Source of the DNA: an uncultured Opitutales bacterium
GTDB lineage: Bacteria; Verrucomicrobiota; Verrucomicrobiia; Opitutales; UBA2995
Direction: 5' to 3'
Assembly (NCBI GenBank): GCA_938075565.1
Contig: CALJGU010000002.1
Span: forward strand, 1 to 34,292
DNA length: 34,292 nt
Below, piece by piece: positions 27,424 to 34,292 of the stretch. The notes under the pieces were generated by a model. That model was given only the letters and a program-made list of their open reading frames with translations, had not been told where the DNA came from and searched no databases. The translations under genes were made by a program, and so were the position numbers. How positions within the stretch are numbered: the stretch's first letter is position 1; each line of letters starts with the position of its first letter.

Positions 27424-27930
27424 TCATGACTTCCTGAGAAACTCCAGAACATCTTCCGCTTGTTTTGAGGTGGACGCTGCGAGGTCTCGCCAGACGAGAA
27501 CTCCATCTTTGAAAAGAAACGCCTGTCGACTCGCAAAACCCAACTTCTTTGGAACGCTAAATGCGTTGATGACTTCAGAGTCTTTATCAGCCACTAGCGA
27601 AAATGGTATGTTGTATTTCTCTTTGAAGGAGCGTTGTGATTTGATGCTGTCTTTGCTCACGCCGAAGATTGTTACTTTTTCCTTTAAGAGAACCTCGTAC
27701 GCATCGCGAAGACTACACGCCTGTTTAGTGCATCCCGGAGTATTGGCCTTGGGGTAGAAATATATGAGTGCGTAGCCTTTGGATGCAGAATCCGCAAGGT
27801 CCACTACATCCCCTGAATCCAAAGTGGCTTGAGTTGCTGGAATCTTGTCACCGATATCTAAAGGTGCGGCATTAGCTTGTTGGCTGAATAACATAATACT
27901 AACTGATAAAAATAGGAGTCTTAATCTCAT
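27424..27930 (-). CDS. Exported peroxiredoxin, BCP/AhpC-TSA type
   Basis: A protein of 168 residues. MRLRLLFLSVSIMLFSQQANA is a signal peptide, so the enzyme acts in the periplasm. The peroxiredoxin core shows YFYPKANTPGCTKQACSLRD: Cys67 is the peroxidatic residue in T-P-G-C and Cys72 is the likely resolving Cys in the C-x4-C spacing of atypical 2-Cys BCP proteins. FGVSKDSIKSQRSFKEKY and FSLVADKD are also typical. It reduces hydrogen and organic peroxides using a thioredoxin-like donor. It is the first gene of a probable peroxiredoxin-regulator-GH20 operon whose promoter lies in 27931-28130. Confidence 0.93.
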   Translation of the reverse strand: MRLRLLFLSVSIMLFSQQANAAPLDIGDKIPATQATLDSGDVVDLADSASKGYALIYFYPKANTPGCTKQACSLRDAYEVLLKEKVTIFGVSKDSIKSQRSFKEKYNIPFSLVADKDSEVINAFSVPKKLGFASRQAFLFKDGVLVWRDLAASTSKQAEDVLEFLRKS

Positions 27931-28130
27931 AGGGTTGTTATTTAGAGTTTCTAGGTAAGGCTGAGCAGGAATGCCATCGTATTTTATGGTTGTTGTCTTC
28001 TGACAGCCATTCTGTGGAAAGGTTTTGTCGAAATTGTCCTCTAAAAAATCGAGGAATTGCAGAAATATTTTTCACTTTTTTCTGCGGTTGGAGTTATTAA
28101 CGGTGGGTATTCACAGTGAAGATCCTTGGT

Positions 28131-28985
28131 TATTCACACTGTTAGGTGGATTTGGAGGCTAAAAATCAGGTTCCCCAGAGTTTTCAGTTCTTTGATAAAA
28201 CAGAGGTGAGGAAACAAACCTCTGGGATAAAAAACGAAGATTACTTCGAAAAAAGATAAGGTAAACCTGACGGGCCTTGCCCCTTGAGGAAGCGCAAGTG
28301 GAATTAAGGCACATATCACCAGCTCCGGCAAAAGGGTTCGCACCCAACTGTAAATGCGAATCGGAGTTAGGCGGAAGTCTGAAGCATAGAAACAGAAGAC
28401 GACCGAGTTAGAAGGAGAGGGGCGTTTTGACCCGAACCGGAAAGTGGTGTCCTGAGAAGGGACACGACAACTACCATTAGTCAGGAGGTGAAAAGAAGTC
28501 GAGCGAAGCTCCAGCCGATTATAAAGTAGAGGCTGAAAAACGGAAAATCACCTAAGGGATTGAATGACATGGCAAGTCGCTAAATCCCAAGCGTCAGCAG
28601 TAATAATGCGGACGACTGCGAATAAAAAAGTGATCTGAGAGTTAAAAGGCCAGACCCGTACCCTAGGGCAAACGCTCCATCAAAAGTGGAGGCCAACCTG
28701 AGGGAAAAGGAGAGGAATGAAACCGTCGCGGATAATTTCCTAGCCGTGTCTGAATGACGGAATCGGCAGATTCCAAAATTTAGGCTGAGAGGCCTTGCTC
28801 AATACCTTAGTTGAAAAATCAATTAAGTGGTCCTAATACGAGATCGATAGCTTCCCTGCCAGGAAGAATAGCGTCGGGGAACTGACAACCAACGAAAGTT
28901 GAGTGCAAAATGTCAGTGAAGGACGAGAGTGTTGCGAGCTCCTCCCGATCTTTTAGACCCTCCGGAGAAATCCGGGGGGTCTCTT
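28131..28985 (+). ncRNA. Candidate large structured non-coding RNA, about 850 nt
   Basis: The interval 27931-28997 has no protein gene. From about 28.13 kb the plus strand is purine-rich and packed with nested helices. Examples: TCAGGTT/AACCTGA (28166-28172 with 28264-28270) enclosing CAGAGGT/ACCTCTG (28201-28224) and CGAAG/CTTCG (28235-28248); GCCTT/AAGGC (28274-28310); AGCTCCG/CGGAGTT (28321-28368) enclosing GGGT/ACCC; GTGTCC/GGACAC (28447-28465); CAGCC/GGCTG (28512-28535); GGGATT/AATCCC (28556-28588); GCAGT/ACTGC (28597-28619); CTCCA/TGGAG (28675-28691); GGAATC/GATTCC (28759-28774); a 9-bp AAAA-capped stem (28806-28827); CTTCC/GGAAG (28851-28866); and ACTGACA/TGTCAGT (28881-28917) enclosing a GAAA-capped CAAC/GTTG stem. 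A-rich and GAAA loops favour the plus strand. It is not RNase P, tmRNA, SRP or rRNA by motif. Size and ornateness recall GOLLD, ROOL or HEARO, but I cannot assign a class. Ends are approximate; GGAGG (28154-28158) with CCTCC (28941-28945) may close it. Confidence 0.72.
28955..28982 (+). terminator. 12-bp GAAA-capped hairpin at the end of the candidate RNA
   Basis: AGACCCTCCGGA pairs with TCCGGGGGGTCT through 12 base pairs (one T-G wobble) around a GAAA loop. It lies at the 3' edge of the candidate RNA and 16 bases before the stop of the convergent gluQ gene. The following bases CTTCGCG give only a poor T-run, so it may be the RNA's stable terminal stem-loop rather than an efficient intrinsic terminator. 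The GAAA cap supports transcription from the plus strand. Confidence 0.55.
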
Positions 28986-28997
28986 CGCGTACGGATC

Positions 28998-29822
28998 CTA
29001 CGGATGAGCCGTCCACATCCTTCTTATGGAATCGCTGGAATGTCCTTCGGCAAATAAAGTTCTGAGTGCCAACGAGTCTTTTCTTTTGGCCAATCGTTCT
29101 CCTGATTCGTCCGTCACAAGGTCCTCATGGTAGAATGCGGGTGGCGAAGCTTTAAGCGCTTCGTACATAAGAAGCTGTCTGGCAGTGGATACCAGTAAGT
29201 CAGCTCCGCGGACTACTTCTGTAATCCGCATATCAATATCATCAACCACTACGGCGAGTTCATAAGAAGGCATGCCTTCCTTTCGCCAGAGAAGGAAATC
29301 ACCAAAATCGGCTTGGCAGTTGTAGGATTTGATTCCTTGGCGTCCATCTGAAAACGAAACACTGCGATGATCTGGTACTACGAATCGCCAGTTTGTCTTC
29401 AGATTGAGTGGAAAGGTAGGAGATGAGGGGTCAGGACGAAGTGCTTTGGGGAAAATGGACTCACCTTCTGCGGATAGAATAGTGTCAGGATGTTCTTTGA
29501 TGTCTTTCCGGGAAGATTCGCAAGGGTAGGCTAGACCTAGTGACACTAGTTTTTCCAAGACCTCTATATAGATAGCAGATCTTTGTGACTGTTTAACCGG
29601 ACCCTCGTCCCAATTTAACCCCAGTTGCTTCAGGTCATCGATCGCGGCTTGTGAAAAGATGTCCTTACAGCGATGGAAATCAATATCCTCGTCTCTGTAG
29701 GTAAGAAAGCCATTGGAATTCTGGCATCGTTGGAAAGCTGTCCAAAACGTTTTCGCGTGTCCAAGGTGTAGGTAACCCGTAGGAGAGGGTGCTATCCGAC
29801 CGCGATATGGTTGCTCTGACAT
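28998..29822 (-). CDS. gluQ: Glutamyl-Q tRNA(Asp) synthetase
   Basis: A protein of 274 residues, the length of GluQ-RS rather than full GluRS: the catalytic domain is present and the anticodon-binding domain absent. The class I signature RIAPSPTGYLHLGHA covers residues 9-23, and ERLAKRKDSLALRTL near the C-terminus is the KMSKS-equivalent loop with the family's KR. Conserved TYRDEDIDFHRCKD and DDIDMRITEVVRGADLL are also present. It attaches glutamate to queuosine at position 34 of tRNA-Asp. The zinc-binding C-x-C region of E. coli GluQ is reduced to YPCESS, so this protein probably lacks the zinc site. The gene stands alone and its 3' end faces the candidate RNA. Stop is TAG. Confidence 0.93.
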   Translation of the reverse strand: MSEQPYRGRIAPSPTGYLHLGHAKTFWTAFQRCQNSNGFLTYRDEDIDFHRCKDIFSQAAIDDLKQLGLNWDEGPVKQSQRSAIYIEVLEKLVSLGLAYPCESSRKDIKEHPDTILSAEGESIFPKALRPDPSSPTFPLNLKTNWRFVVPDHRSVSFSDGRQGIKSYNCQADFGDFLLWRKEGMPSYELAVVVDDIDMRITEVVRGADLLVSTARQLLMYEALKASPPAFYHEDLVTDESGERLAKRKDSLALRTLFAEGHSSDSIRRMWTAHP

Positions 29823-29936
29823 CTTGAATCCAAGTTCTTGTTACGAGCAGCAGTGTTGGGGAAAGCGACCAGCACTGTAAAACCTAGTTTTCTCCTACTT
29901 TCATTTTTGGATTTGGAATGTTTCTCAAAACAACCA

Positions 29937-30398
29937 ATGGTCTTAAATATGGTGACTCCGCTTTCGCATATATTTTTCCGAGCTTTCTTCAGCTTTGTAT
30001 TTGGGCTACTCACTTTTTACTTTTTAACGTGGGCGATCCTTGCTTCCACAGTCCCGGTTCTTGAAGCCATCATTCGATTTGGGGCATCGACTGTTCTAAG
30101 TGGCTTGGGATCCATATATTTCGTGATGGTCTACAAGAAGACGGATGCCTATCTGCCAAGGAACCAATCCATGTTGTTCTATTCTTGTATGGCTGTTCTT
30201 TCAGTGGCTACCGGCCTTGTTCTTTATTTTCATCTGGAAAGTTATCATTGGATACCGGATCGCATGCGCTGGCCAACAGAGATTCTTACCGGTGTGGTCT
30301 ATCTCGTATTTTTCATTTTTTGTTTGGTCCGCATCTCTGAAGCACGCTTTCTTCCCACGCTTTCAAAAAGCCGGGTTTCAGACGAATTGGTAAAATAG
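29937..30398 (+). CDS. Small four-TM membrane protein of unknown function
   Basis: About 153 residues from ATG 29937 (MVLNMVTPLSH); ATG 29949 is equally possible, and neither has a clear ribosome binding site. The frame is open back to a TTG at 29838, but the extra 33 residues look unlike a membrane-protein N-terminus. Four hydrophobic segments are visible: FFRAFFSFVFGLLTFYFLTW, AIIRFGASTVLSGLGSIYFVM, MLFYSCMAVLSVATGLVLYF and ILTGVVYLVFFIFCLV. A polar C-terminal tail follows. I do not recognise a family. It is divergent from gluQ and 76 bases upstream of the DUF72 gene. Stop is TAG. Confidence 0.6.
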   Translation: MVLNMVTPLSHIFFRAFFSFVFGLLTFYFLTWAILASTVPVLEAIIRFGASTVLSGLGSIYFVMVYKKTDAYLPRNQSMLFYSCMAVLSVATGLVLYFHLESYHWIPDRMRWPTEILTGVVYLVFFIFCLVRISEARFLPTLSKSRVSDELVK

Positions 30399-30474
30399 GG
30401 AAACCCAGTGATTCTTTCAAATTTAGTCAGTGGAGAACGACAATGGCCTCTGATCCTCAAATGTTTCTTAGCTC

Positions 30475-31374
30475 ATGGTGGCTGATTTAAAACCGGGGTT
30501 GCCGAAAAATCTCCGAATGGGTTGCCCGGTTTGGGCTCATGCTCCCTGGATAGGCAATTTCTTTACTTCAGATGCTCGCCGAATCGATTTCCTCTCCCAA
30601 TACGGAAGCGTTTTCAATACGGTTGAAGGAAATTCTTCCTTCTATGGCTTACCTTCTATTGCAACTATTCAGCGCTGGAAAGATGAAGTGCCCGATGGGT
30701 TTGAGTTTTGCTTCAAGTTTCCGCGGATCGTTAGCCACGATTTGCTTTTAAAACATGCCGAACGAGAGACAGTTGAATTTATTGAGCGCCTATCTCCTTT
30801 GGGCAACAATTTGGGACAGTTTTTTCTGCAATTACCCTCTCACTTCGAGCCGAGGCACGTGGAGAATCTAAGCATCTTTTTAGATAGTTTGCCTAAGGAA
30901 TACAATTACTCCGTTGAGGTTCGGAATCCGAGATTCTTTGAAGAGGGTCAGGAGGAAATTGATTTCAACCATCTGCTTTCAGAGAAGGGTGTGGATCGCG
31001 TTATTTTTGATACACGAGCCCTATTTAAGGGCAAAGCTTCCGATGAGGACACTGAGAATGCTCAACGTCGTAAACCCAACCTCCCCGTTAGGTTTATTGC
31101 CACAGGCTCTCGACCTTTTGTAAGATTTGTGGGTAATCCCAATGAGAAAATCACACAGGCATGCCTAGTGGACTGGGTGAAACCGGTTATGGATTGGATG
31201 GAGCAGGGCCTCACTCCTCACTTCTTTTGCCACATGCCAGATGATCTGCTCGCTCCTCAACTTGCTCGTCATTTTCAAACTCTTCTCATTGAGGCGGGTG
31301 CTACTTTTGAGGTTCCTGTTTGGCCCAATGAACTAGAGACTCCAAAACCTAAACAAATGGATTTATTCTCATGA
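30475..31374 (+). CDS. DUF72 (YecE-like) family protein
   Basis: A protein of 299 residues with a TIM-barrel-like DUF72 pattern: GCPVWAHAPWIGNFF (16-30), VFNTVEGNSSFYGLPS, DGFEFCFKFPRIVSHD, FLQLPSHFEPRH, YSVEVRNPRFF and CHMPDDLLAPQLARHF. The biochemical role of the family is not established. The start at 30475 is uncertain, since Met15 (30517) lies just before the conserved first strand and neither ATG has a good ribosome binding site. The stop overlaps the next gene's ATG as ATGA (31371-31374), so translation is coupled. Confidence 0.88.
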   Translation: MVADLKPGLPKNLRMGCPVWAHAPWIGNFFTSDARRIDFLSQYGSVFNTVEGNSSFYGLPSIATIQRWKDEVPDGFEFCFKFPRIVSHDLLLKHAERETVEFIERLSPLGNNLGQFFLQLPSHFEPRHVENLSIFLDSLPKEYNYSVEVRNPRFFEEGQEEIDFNHLLSEKGVDRVIFDTRALFKGKASDEDTENAQRRKPNLPVRFIATGSRPFVRFVGNPNEKITQACLVDWVKPVMDWMEQGLTPHFFCHMPDDLLAPQLARHFQTLLIEAGATFEVPVWPNELETPKPKQMDLFS

Positions 31375-32258
31375 GCATTGATTTCCGCATAATTAGATTC
31401 AGTGGAGGAGGATTTAGATTCTTACTCTTCTCCTTGGTGGGCCTGGCTTGTCTGGGGCTGTGCGTATTACTTGTATTTTTCGTTATACTCTCGCCTAAAA
31501 ACCTTCCCAGACAGGAAATTTACCGAGGCGTTTTTCTTACCGTTGAAGAGATTCCTGAGGAGTTCGGAAAAGGAAAAGTAATGATCGCTGAGATCCATTG
31601 GGACGAGCCTGGAGTAGAATTGTACTTCAGCCCGTTTCGTCAGAATGATTCTCAGGGAAGACACTTTACCCTCTTACCAGCAGACTATCTGCGTTGGGAG
31701 GCAGACCTGGACCTCATGGTCAATACCACCCGTTACTACCCGGAGGAATGGTGGCAAAGCTGGCCATTGAGATCAGTGAGCTCGTTGGAAACACTCGTTT
31801 GGGATGGCACCGTAAGTCATATCCATCCGCTTTCCTACATGTTTGGCTGGGATGAAGACGAAAATTTTATATACCAAAACTCAAAGCCTCCATCCGCAGA
31901 ATTTTTAGCACAACTGAAATGGGGGATGGGTGTGCAGAGTGTCAGTATCCACAATGGGCAGATCCACGAGGGTGCCTTGGATAGAAACATTGTCTACGAT
32001 GCTCGTACCTTTCTCGGTGTGGATCCGGTCGATAAAGTACTCTGGCTCATCGTAGGTGAAACCATATCTGAGATAGGGATGAACACGATCGCTACTAAAC
32101 AAGGCGTGATCGTTGGCGGGCAGCTTGATACTCAGGATGCGTCCAACATGATCATTGGGAGTGATGCAAGCGGAGTAAGGGCACTGACCGGAATTAGAGG
32201 ACGCCGGATGCTGGGAGGAACTATGGGAGTTCGCGCTGAGAGATTACCTGAAGATTAA
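31371..32258 (+). CDS. Membrane-anchored phosphodiester glycosidase-like protein (NAGPA/DUF2233 type)
   Basis: A protein of 295 residues. One N-terminal membrane segment (about 16-42, LLFSLVGLACLGLCVLLVFFVIL) precedes an extracytoplasmic domain. The C-terminal half carries family features: QSVSIHNGQIHEG, YDARTFLGVDPVDKVLWLIVGE, ISEIGMNTIATKQGVIVGGQLDTQDASN. In typical members the last motif is a Leu-Asp-Gly-Gly-rich loop; here it reads GGQLDTQDAS, so catalysis may be altered. Members cleave GlcNAc or other sugars from phosphodiesters of glycans. The gene is coupled to DUF72 by ATGA. Its TAA stop shares TTAA with the stop of the convergent GNAT gene. Confidence 0.8.
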   Translation: MSIDFRIIRFSGGGFRFLLFSLVGLACLGLCVLLVFFVILSPKNLPRQEIYRGVFLTVEEIPEEFGKGKVMIAEIHWDEPGVELYFSPFRQNDSQGRHFTLLPADYLRWEADLDLMVNTTRYYPEEWWQSWPLRSVSSLETLVWDGTVSHIHPLSYMFGWDEDENFIYQNSKPPSAEFLAQLKWGMGVQSVSIHNGQIHEGALDRNIVYDARTFLGVDPVDKVLWLIVGETISEIGMNTIATKQGVIVGGQLDTQDASNMIIGSDASGVRALTGIRGRRMLGGTMGVRAERLPED

Positions 32259-32695
32259 TCCAGGCTCATTTTAAATACTTCGCAGGGAAACCCTTCATCA
32301 TCAGACGCAAAGGATGCTTTTATTTTGAATCCTTCGCTCTCATAAAGTTTTCTCGCTCTTTTATTTTCAGCAAAAGTAACTGTCCAGGCATGGGGGCCCG
32401 TATATTTCAGAGACTCCTTAAGCAATTGCCTTCCAATACCTCTGCCCACGTATTCGGGATCTGTATACAACCATCCCAGGTAAGATTCATGGGATCCTGA
32501 AAAGCCAATCATGCGATCGCCTTCACAGGCAACGAGGAGTCGGCACTGTTGAAGTGCTGCACTTTCTGGATCATCTTTCAATGGAGTAAAACTACGTCCA
32601 TCTGGGGAGTCATTTAATTCTAGAGGCCGGGATCGGTCATGCACTTTGCATATGCCTTCCTAGTCGGTAAGCGTATAGGGTCTAATTTGGATCAT
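32255..32695 (-). pseudogene. GNAT acetyltransferase gene interrupted by in-frame TAG near its start
   Basis: The open part (GTG 32644 to 32255) gives 129 residues with the GNAT core: YTDPEYVGRGIGRQLL is the acetyl-CoA pyrophosphate loop (Q/R-x-x-G-x-G/A type), followed by VTFAENKRARKLYESEGF, the usual last helix and strand. That piece lacks the first strand. Reading 17 codons further upstream in the same frame gives MIQIRPYTLTD-stop-EGICKV from ATG 32695, which is the classic GNAT N-terminus; only the TAG at 32662-32660 interrupts it. The restored length would be 146 residues, normal for the family. A shortened product from GTG 32644 would lack strand beta-1 and is unlikely to fold normally. 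Its 3' end overlaps the convergent glycosidase gene by 4 bases. Confidence 0.75.
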
Positions 32696-32811
32696 TTCTA
32701 AAGGTTCTATTCCCTTAGAGGATCGTTTATAACTTCTTAGACTGACAAATGGCCCCAGCTTTCTAAGCCGTTTTTAATAGGTTATTTATAAATGCCTTAA
32801 TGAGCGTTTGT

Positions 32812-34035
32812 TTAGGCCACTTCTGTCAGTCCTTTTACGAAGGACTTTCGGTAAGATCTGTAACTTATTAAGGCCATTAACGGCACCACCACTCCACCTA
32901 CACCTGGAATGAGCTGTACGGCAATGAGGATGAAAAAGAAGATGCGAATCATCCACTTAATAAAGAAACTTCTATAGAGCGGAATGTATCTCCTAAAGGG
33001 TGCCACCAAATGTACTCGGTAAATGATCACTCCAATTACCAGTCCCAAAAAGGGGATAAAACTTAATGCCAAGGTGATCAAAAGTACGGGAGCCAATCTT
33101 GCAGTCACCATAGCCAGGTAGTCCTTGGCGAATGCTGGGTCTTTGAAGAGTTCATGCCCGCAGGTCCCGCAAGTTTGATGCGGATCTTTGTCTTCCAGAC
33201 GTGTTCCACACGATGGGCAGCGCTTCTTTTCAGTGAGCCTGAGTTTGTGTTTTTCCAGATCCTCAGCTGGCTTGTCATTCTTCGACTGTCCAAAAAATCC
33301 AACGGTGACAGGTTTTGAAAGAGGGGTGCTGCAGCTGTGGCACTCGGTGGCACAAGGATAGTTTTGTTCACCGCAAGAATCGCAGGTGACCTTGGAACGT
33401 TCCTCTTTGTAATGAAAATATTTCTTAAGTAGAAAGGCGACGCCAAGAAGGATACCCAAGATGATGAGTACGACAATGGGGTAAAGAATGAGCCAGAAAA
33501 ACCCGATCACAGCCCAAGCATCTTCGGCCCAAGAGATCATTTTGCGGAGGCCTAAGGAGTCATCCTCATCCGCTTCGAAAAGCAGCTCCATAATTCCGCT
33601 TCGAATGCTCGCGGTAAAGTAGGTGTTTGCTACCGAAATGAAGCCCCAGATGTTGGCAAAGAATCCTGCCTGCATAGCCAGAAGATTTCCTTCGATGTAG
33701 GATTTGTCTGCTGTGCTTAGAAACCCGAAGTAAGTAGCCGCAACCATCCCTGTCTTCAAATACTTGCTGACGCTCTCCATAGCCTCTTCGGCTTCTGGTA
33801 TTTTTGTAGCCCCAATTTCAAGGAGCGAGAGCACGCCCAATGCGGTGATTACATAACCATTGGTAAACCATGAGGGCTCACTACCGCCTAGGTTTTGTAG
33901 AAAATCGATATCCTTGAGAAAAGGAAATGAATCTCCCCATCTGAGCACCACCGAAGAAATGAAAGCGGGCAAAAACGCGCGAGATGCAAAAAGGCCGGAA
34001 ATGCCGAGACCGTATATCAGTGAATTGAGATCCAT
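32812..34035 (-). CDS. Membrane protein with DUF4126-like N-terminus and two zinc ribbons
   Basis: A protein of 407 residues. Residues 1-150 resemble DUF4126 (SGLFASRAFLPAFISSV, LEIGATKIPEAEEAMESV, a TM region near 120-140). A strong membrane segment at about 175-203 follows, then a cytoplasmic region with two zinc ribbons: Cys218/221 with Cys228/232/235, and Cys273/276 with Cys289/292. The C-terminal third (310-392) has two or three more membrane segments (APVLLITLALSFIPFLGLVI, IFFFILIAVQLIPGVGGVVV). The zinc ribbons probably bind metal for structure or protein contact. Function unknown. The join of DUF4126 to double zinc ribbons is unusual. The gene is monocistronic as far as can be seen. 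Confidence 0.82.
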   Translation of the reverse strand: MDLNSLIYGLGISGLFASRAFLPAFISSVVLRWGDSFPFLKDIDFLQNLGGSEPSWFTNGYVITALGVLSLLEIGATKIPEAEEAMESVSKYLKTGMVAATYFGFLSTADKSYIEGNLLAMQAGFFANIWGFISVANTYFTASIRSGIMELLFEADEDDSLGLRKMISWAEDAWAVIGFFWLILYPIVVLIILGILLGVAFLLKKYFHYKEERSKVTCDSCGEQNYPCATECHSCSTPLSKPVTVGFFGQSKNDKPAEDLEKHKLRLTEKKRCPSCGTRLEDKDPHQTCGTCGHELFKDPAFAKDYLAMVTARLAPVLLITLALSFIPFLGLVIGVIIYRVHLVAPFRRYIPLYRSFFIKWMIRIFFFILIAVQLIPGVGGVVVPLMALISYRSYRKSFVKGLTEVA

Positions 34036-34125
34036 ACTTGGCTGTCCATTAGGTGTATGTTAAAACGATGAAACTAGGTCGCTTCAGGTAAATGATCAAG
34101 TTCTCTGAATAACCCTTGAAATTAG

Positions 34126-34292
34126 TTAAAGTTGCAGTTCCAACAGGTCTGAAGCTTTGATTTCGTAAAGTTCACGCTCTTCATTTCCGATCAGCAAGCT
34201 GTCCTCATCCCAGAAACAAAGGCTTTCGCAATTTTTAGTAGCGAGGGTATTGAGCGGGGCCCAATACACACTGCCTTCGAAGTAATTATCCT
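34126..34292 (-). CDS. 3' end of an unidentified gene, cut by window edge
   Basis: On the minus strand an open frame enters from the right edge and ends at TAA (34128-34126). The last 54 or so residues include YFEGSVYWAPL, CESLCFWDEDSLLIGNE and RELYEIKASDLLELQL. The pattern of a Trp/Phe strand, an Asp-rich turn, an 'LLIGNE' strand and 'LYEI' resembles the last blade of a beta-propeller protein. The start and most of the gene lie outside the window, so no function is assigned. It lies 90 bases upstream of the DUF4126/zinc-ribbon gene on the same strand. Confidence 0.55.
   Translation of the reverse strand, partial: DNYFEGSVYWAPLNTLATKNCESLCFWDEDSLLIGNEERELYEIKASDLLELQL

Noticed and set aside
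28108-28137. Repeated TATTCAC (28108-28114, 28131-28137), the reverse complement of the GTGAATA pair near 19370
   Set aside because: A 7-mer is expected several times by chance in a window of this size, and spacing differs (23 versus 12 bases), so a shared operator is not supported.
28334-28345. tRNA T-arm-like GGGTTCGCACCC
   Set aside because: No acceptor stem, anticodon arm or D-arm in place around it; it is a simple hairpin within the larger fold.
28131-28985. Group I or group II intron, RNase P RNA, tmRNA or an rRNA fragment
   Set aside because: No GTGCG 5' end or domain V hairpin, no group I core sequences, no RNase P conserved blocks, no tmRNA tag ORF or CCA end. The short stretch CTGAGGGAAAAGG resembles a piece of 23S rRNA but its flanks do not match.

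Overview
This window reads as one chromosomal segment of a heterotrophic bacterium of the Planctomycetota-Verrucomicrobiota group, most likely a Verrucomicrobiota (Opitutae-like) organism. That placement is an inference from gene content: a DUF6797-type cytochrome c, a PmoA-family (DUF6807) protein, a secreted sulfatase, and large multi-domain histidine kinases. No rRNA or tRNA gene is visible that could confirm it. Gene density is high. Many neighbours overlap by 1-20 bases, and good Shine-Dalgarno sequences are rare.

Layout. 1-4.6 kb (+): a catabolic cluster of a cytochrome c (cut by the left edge), a PmoA-family protein and a secreted beta-lactamase-fold hydrolase. 4.7-5.7 kb (+): an outer-membrane-like protein gene interrupted by one in-frame TAG. 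5.8-11.5 kb (-): sulfatase, Tas-like aldo/keto reductase and valyl-tRNA synthetase. 11.6-19.3 kb (-): a tight five-gene operon of receiver-kinase, VAO/PCMH-type flavin oxidase, stand-alone ketosynthase, 7TM histidine kinase and degenerate histidine kinase. 19.3-19.9 kb: a gene-free stretch with an 11-bp inverted repeat. 19.9-24.8 kb (-): a SixA-like protein lacking its nucleophilic His, a TolC-family protein and a hybrid sensor kinase. 25.0-27.9 kb (-): a peroxiredoxin, DtxR/MntR-type regulator and GH20 hexosaminidase operon. 27.9-29.0 kb: no protein gene, but a densely folded plus-strand region that looks like a large structured non-coding RNA. 29.0-34.3 kb: gluQ, a small membrane protein, a DUF72 protein, a NAGPA-type glycosidase, a GNAT gene also broken by one in-frame TAG, a DUF4126/zinc-ribbon membrane protein, and the 3' end of a further gene.

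Two regions stand out. The first is the putative giant RNA at about 28.13-28.99 kb, with more than a dozen nested helices, GAAA-capped stems and no ORF. The second is the five-gene operon, which joins two metabolic enzymes (the ketosynthase with a key active-site His replaced by Trp) to three signalling proteins, one of them a kinase with its ATP site eroded. The operon could make and sense, or redox-process, a small lipid or phenolic molecule. That function is a hypothesis; the gene arrangement and residue changes are read directly from the sequence. The region also holds several proteins with a key catalytic residue lost: ketosynthase His to Trp, SixA His to Ser, and the degenerate kinase.
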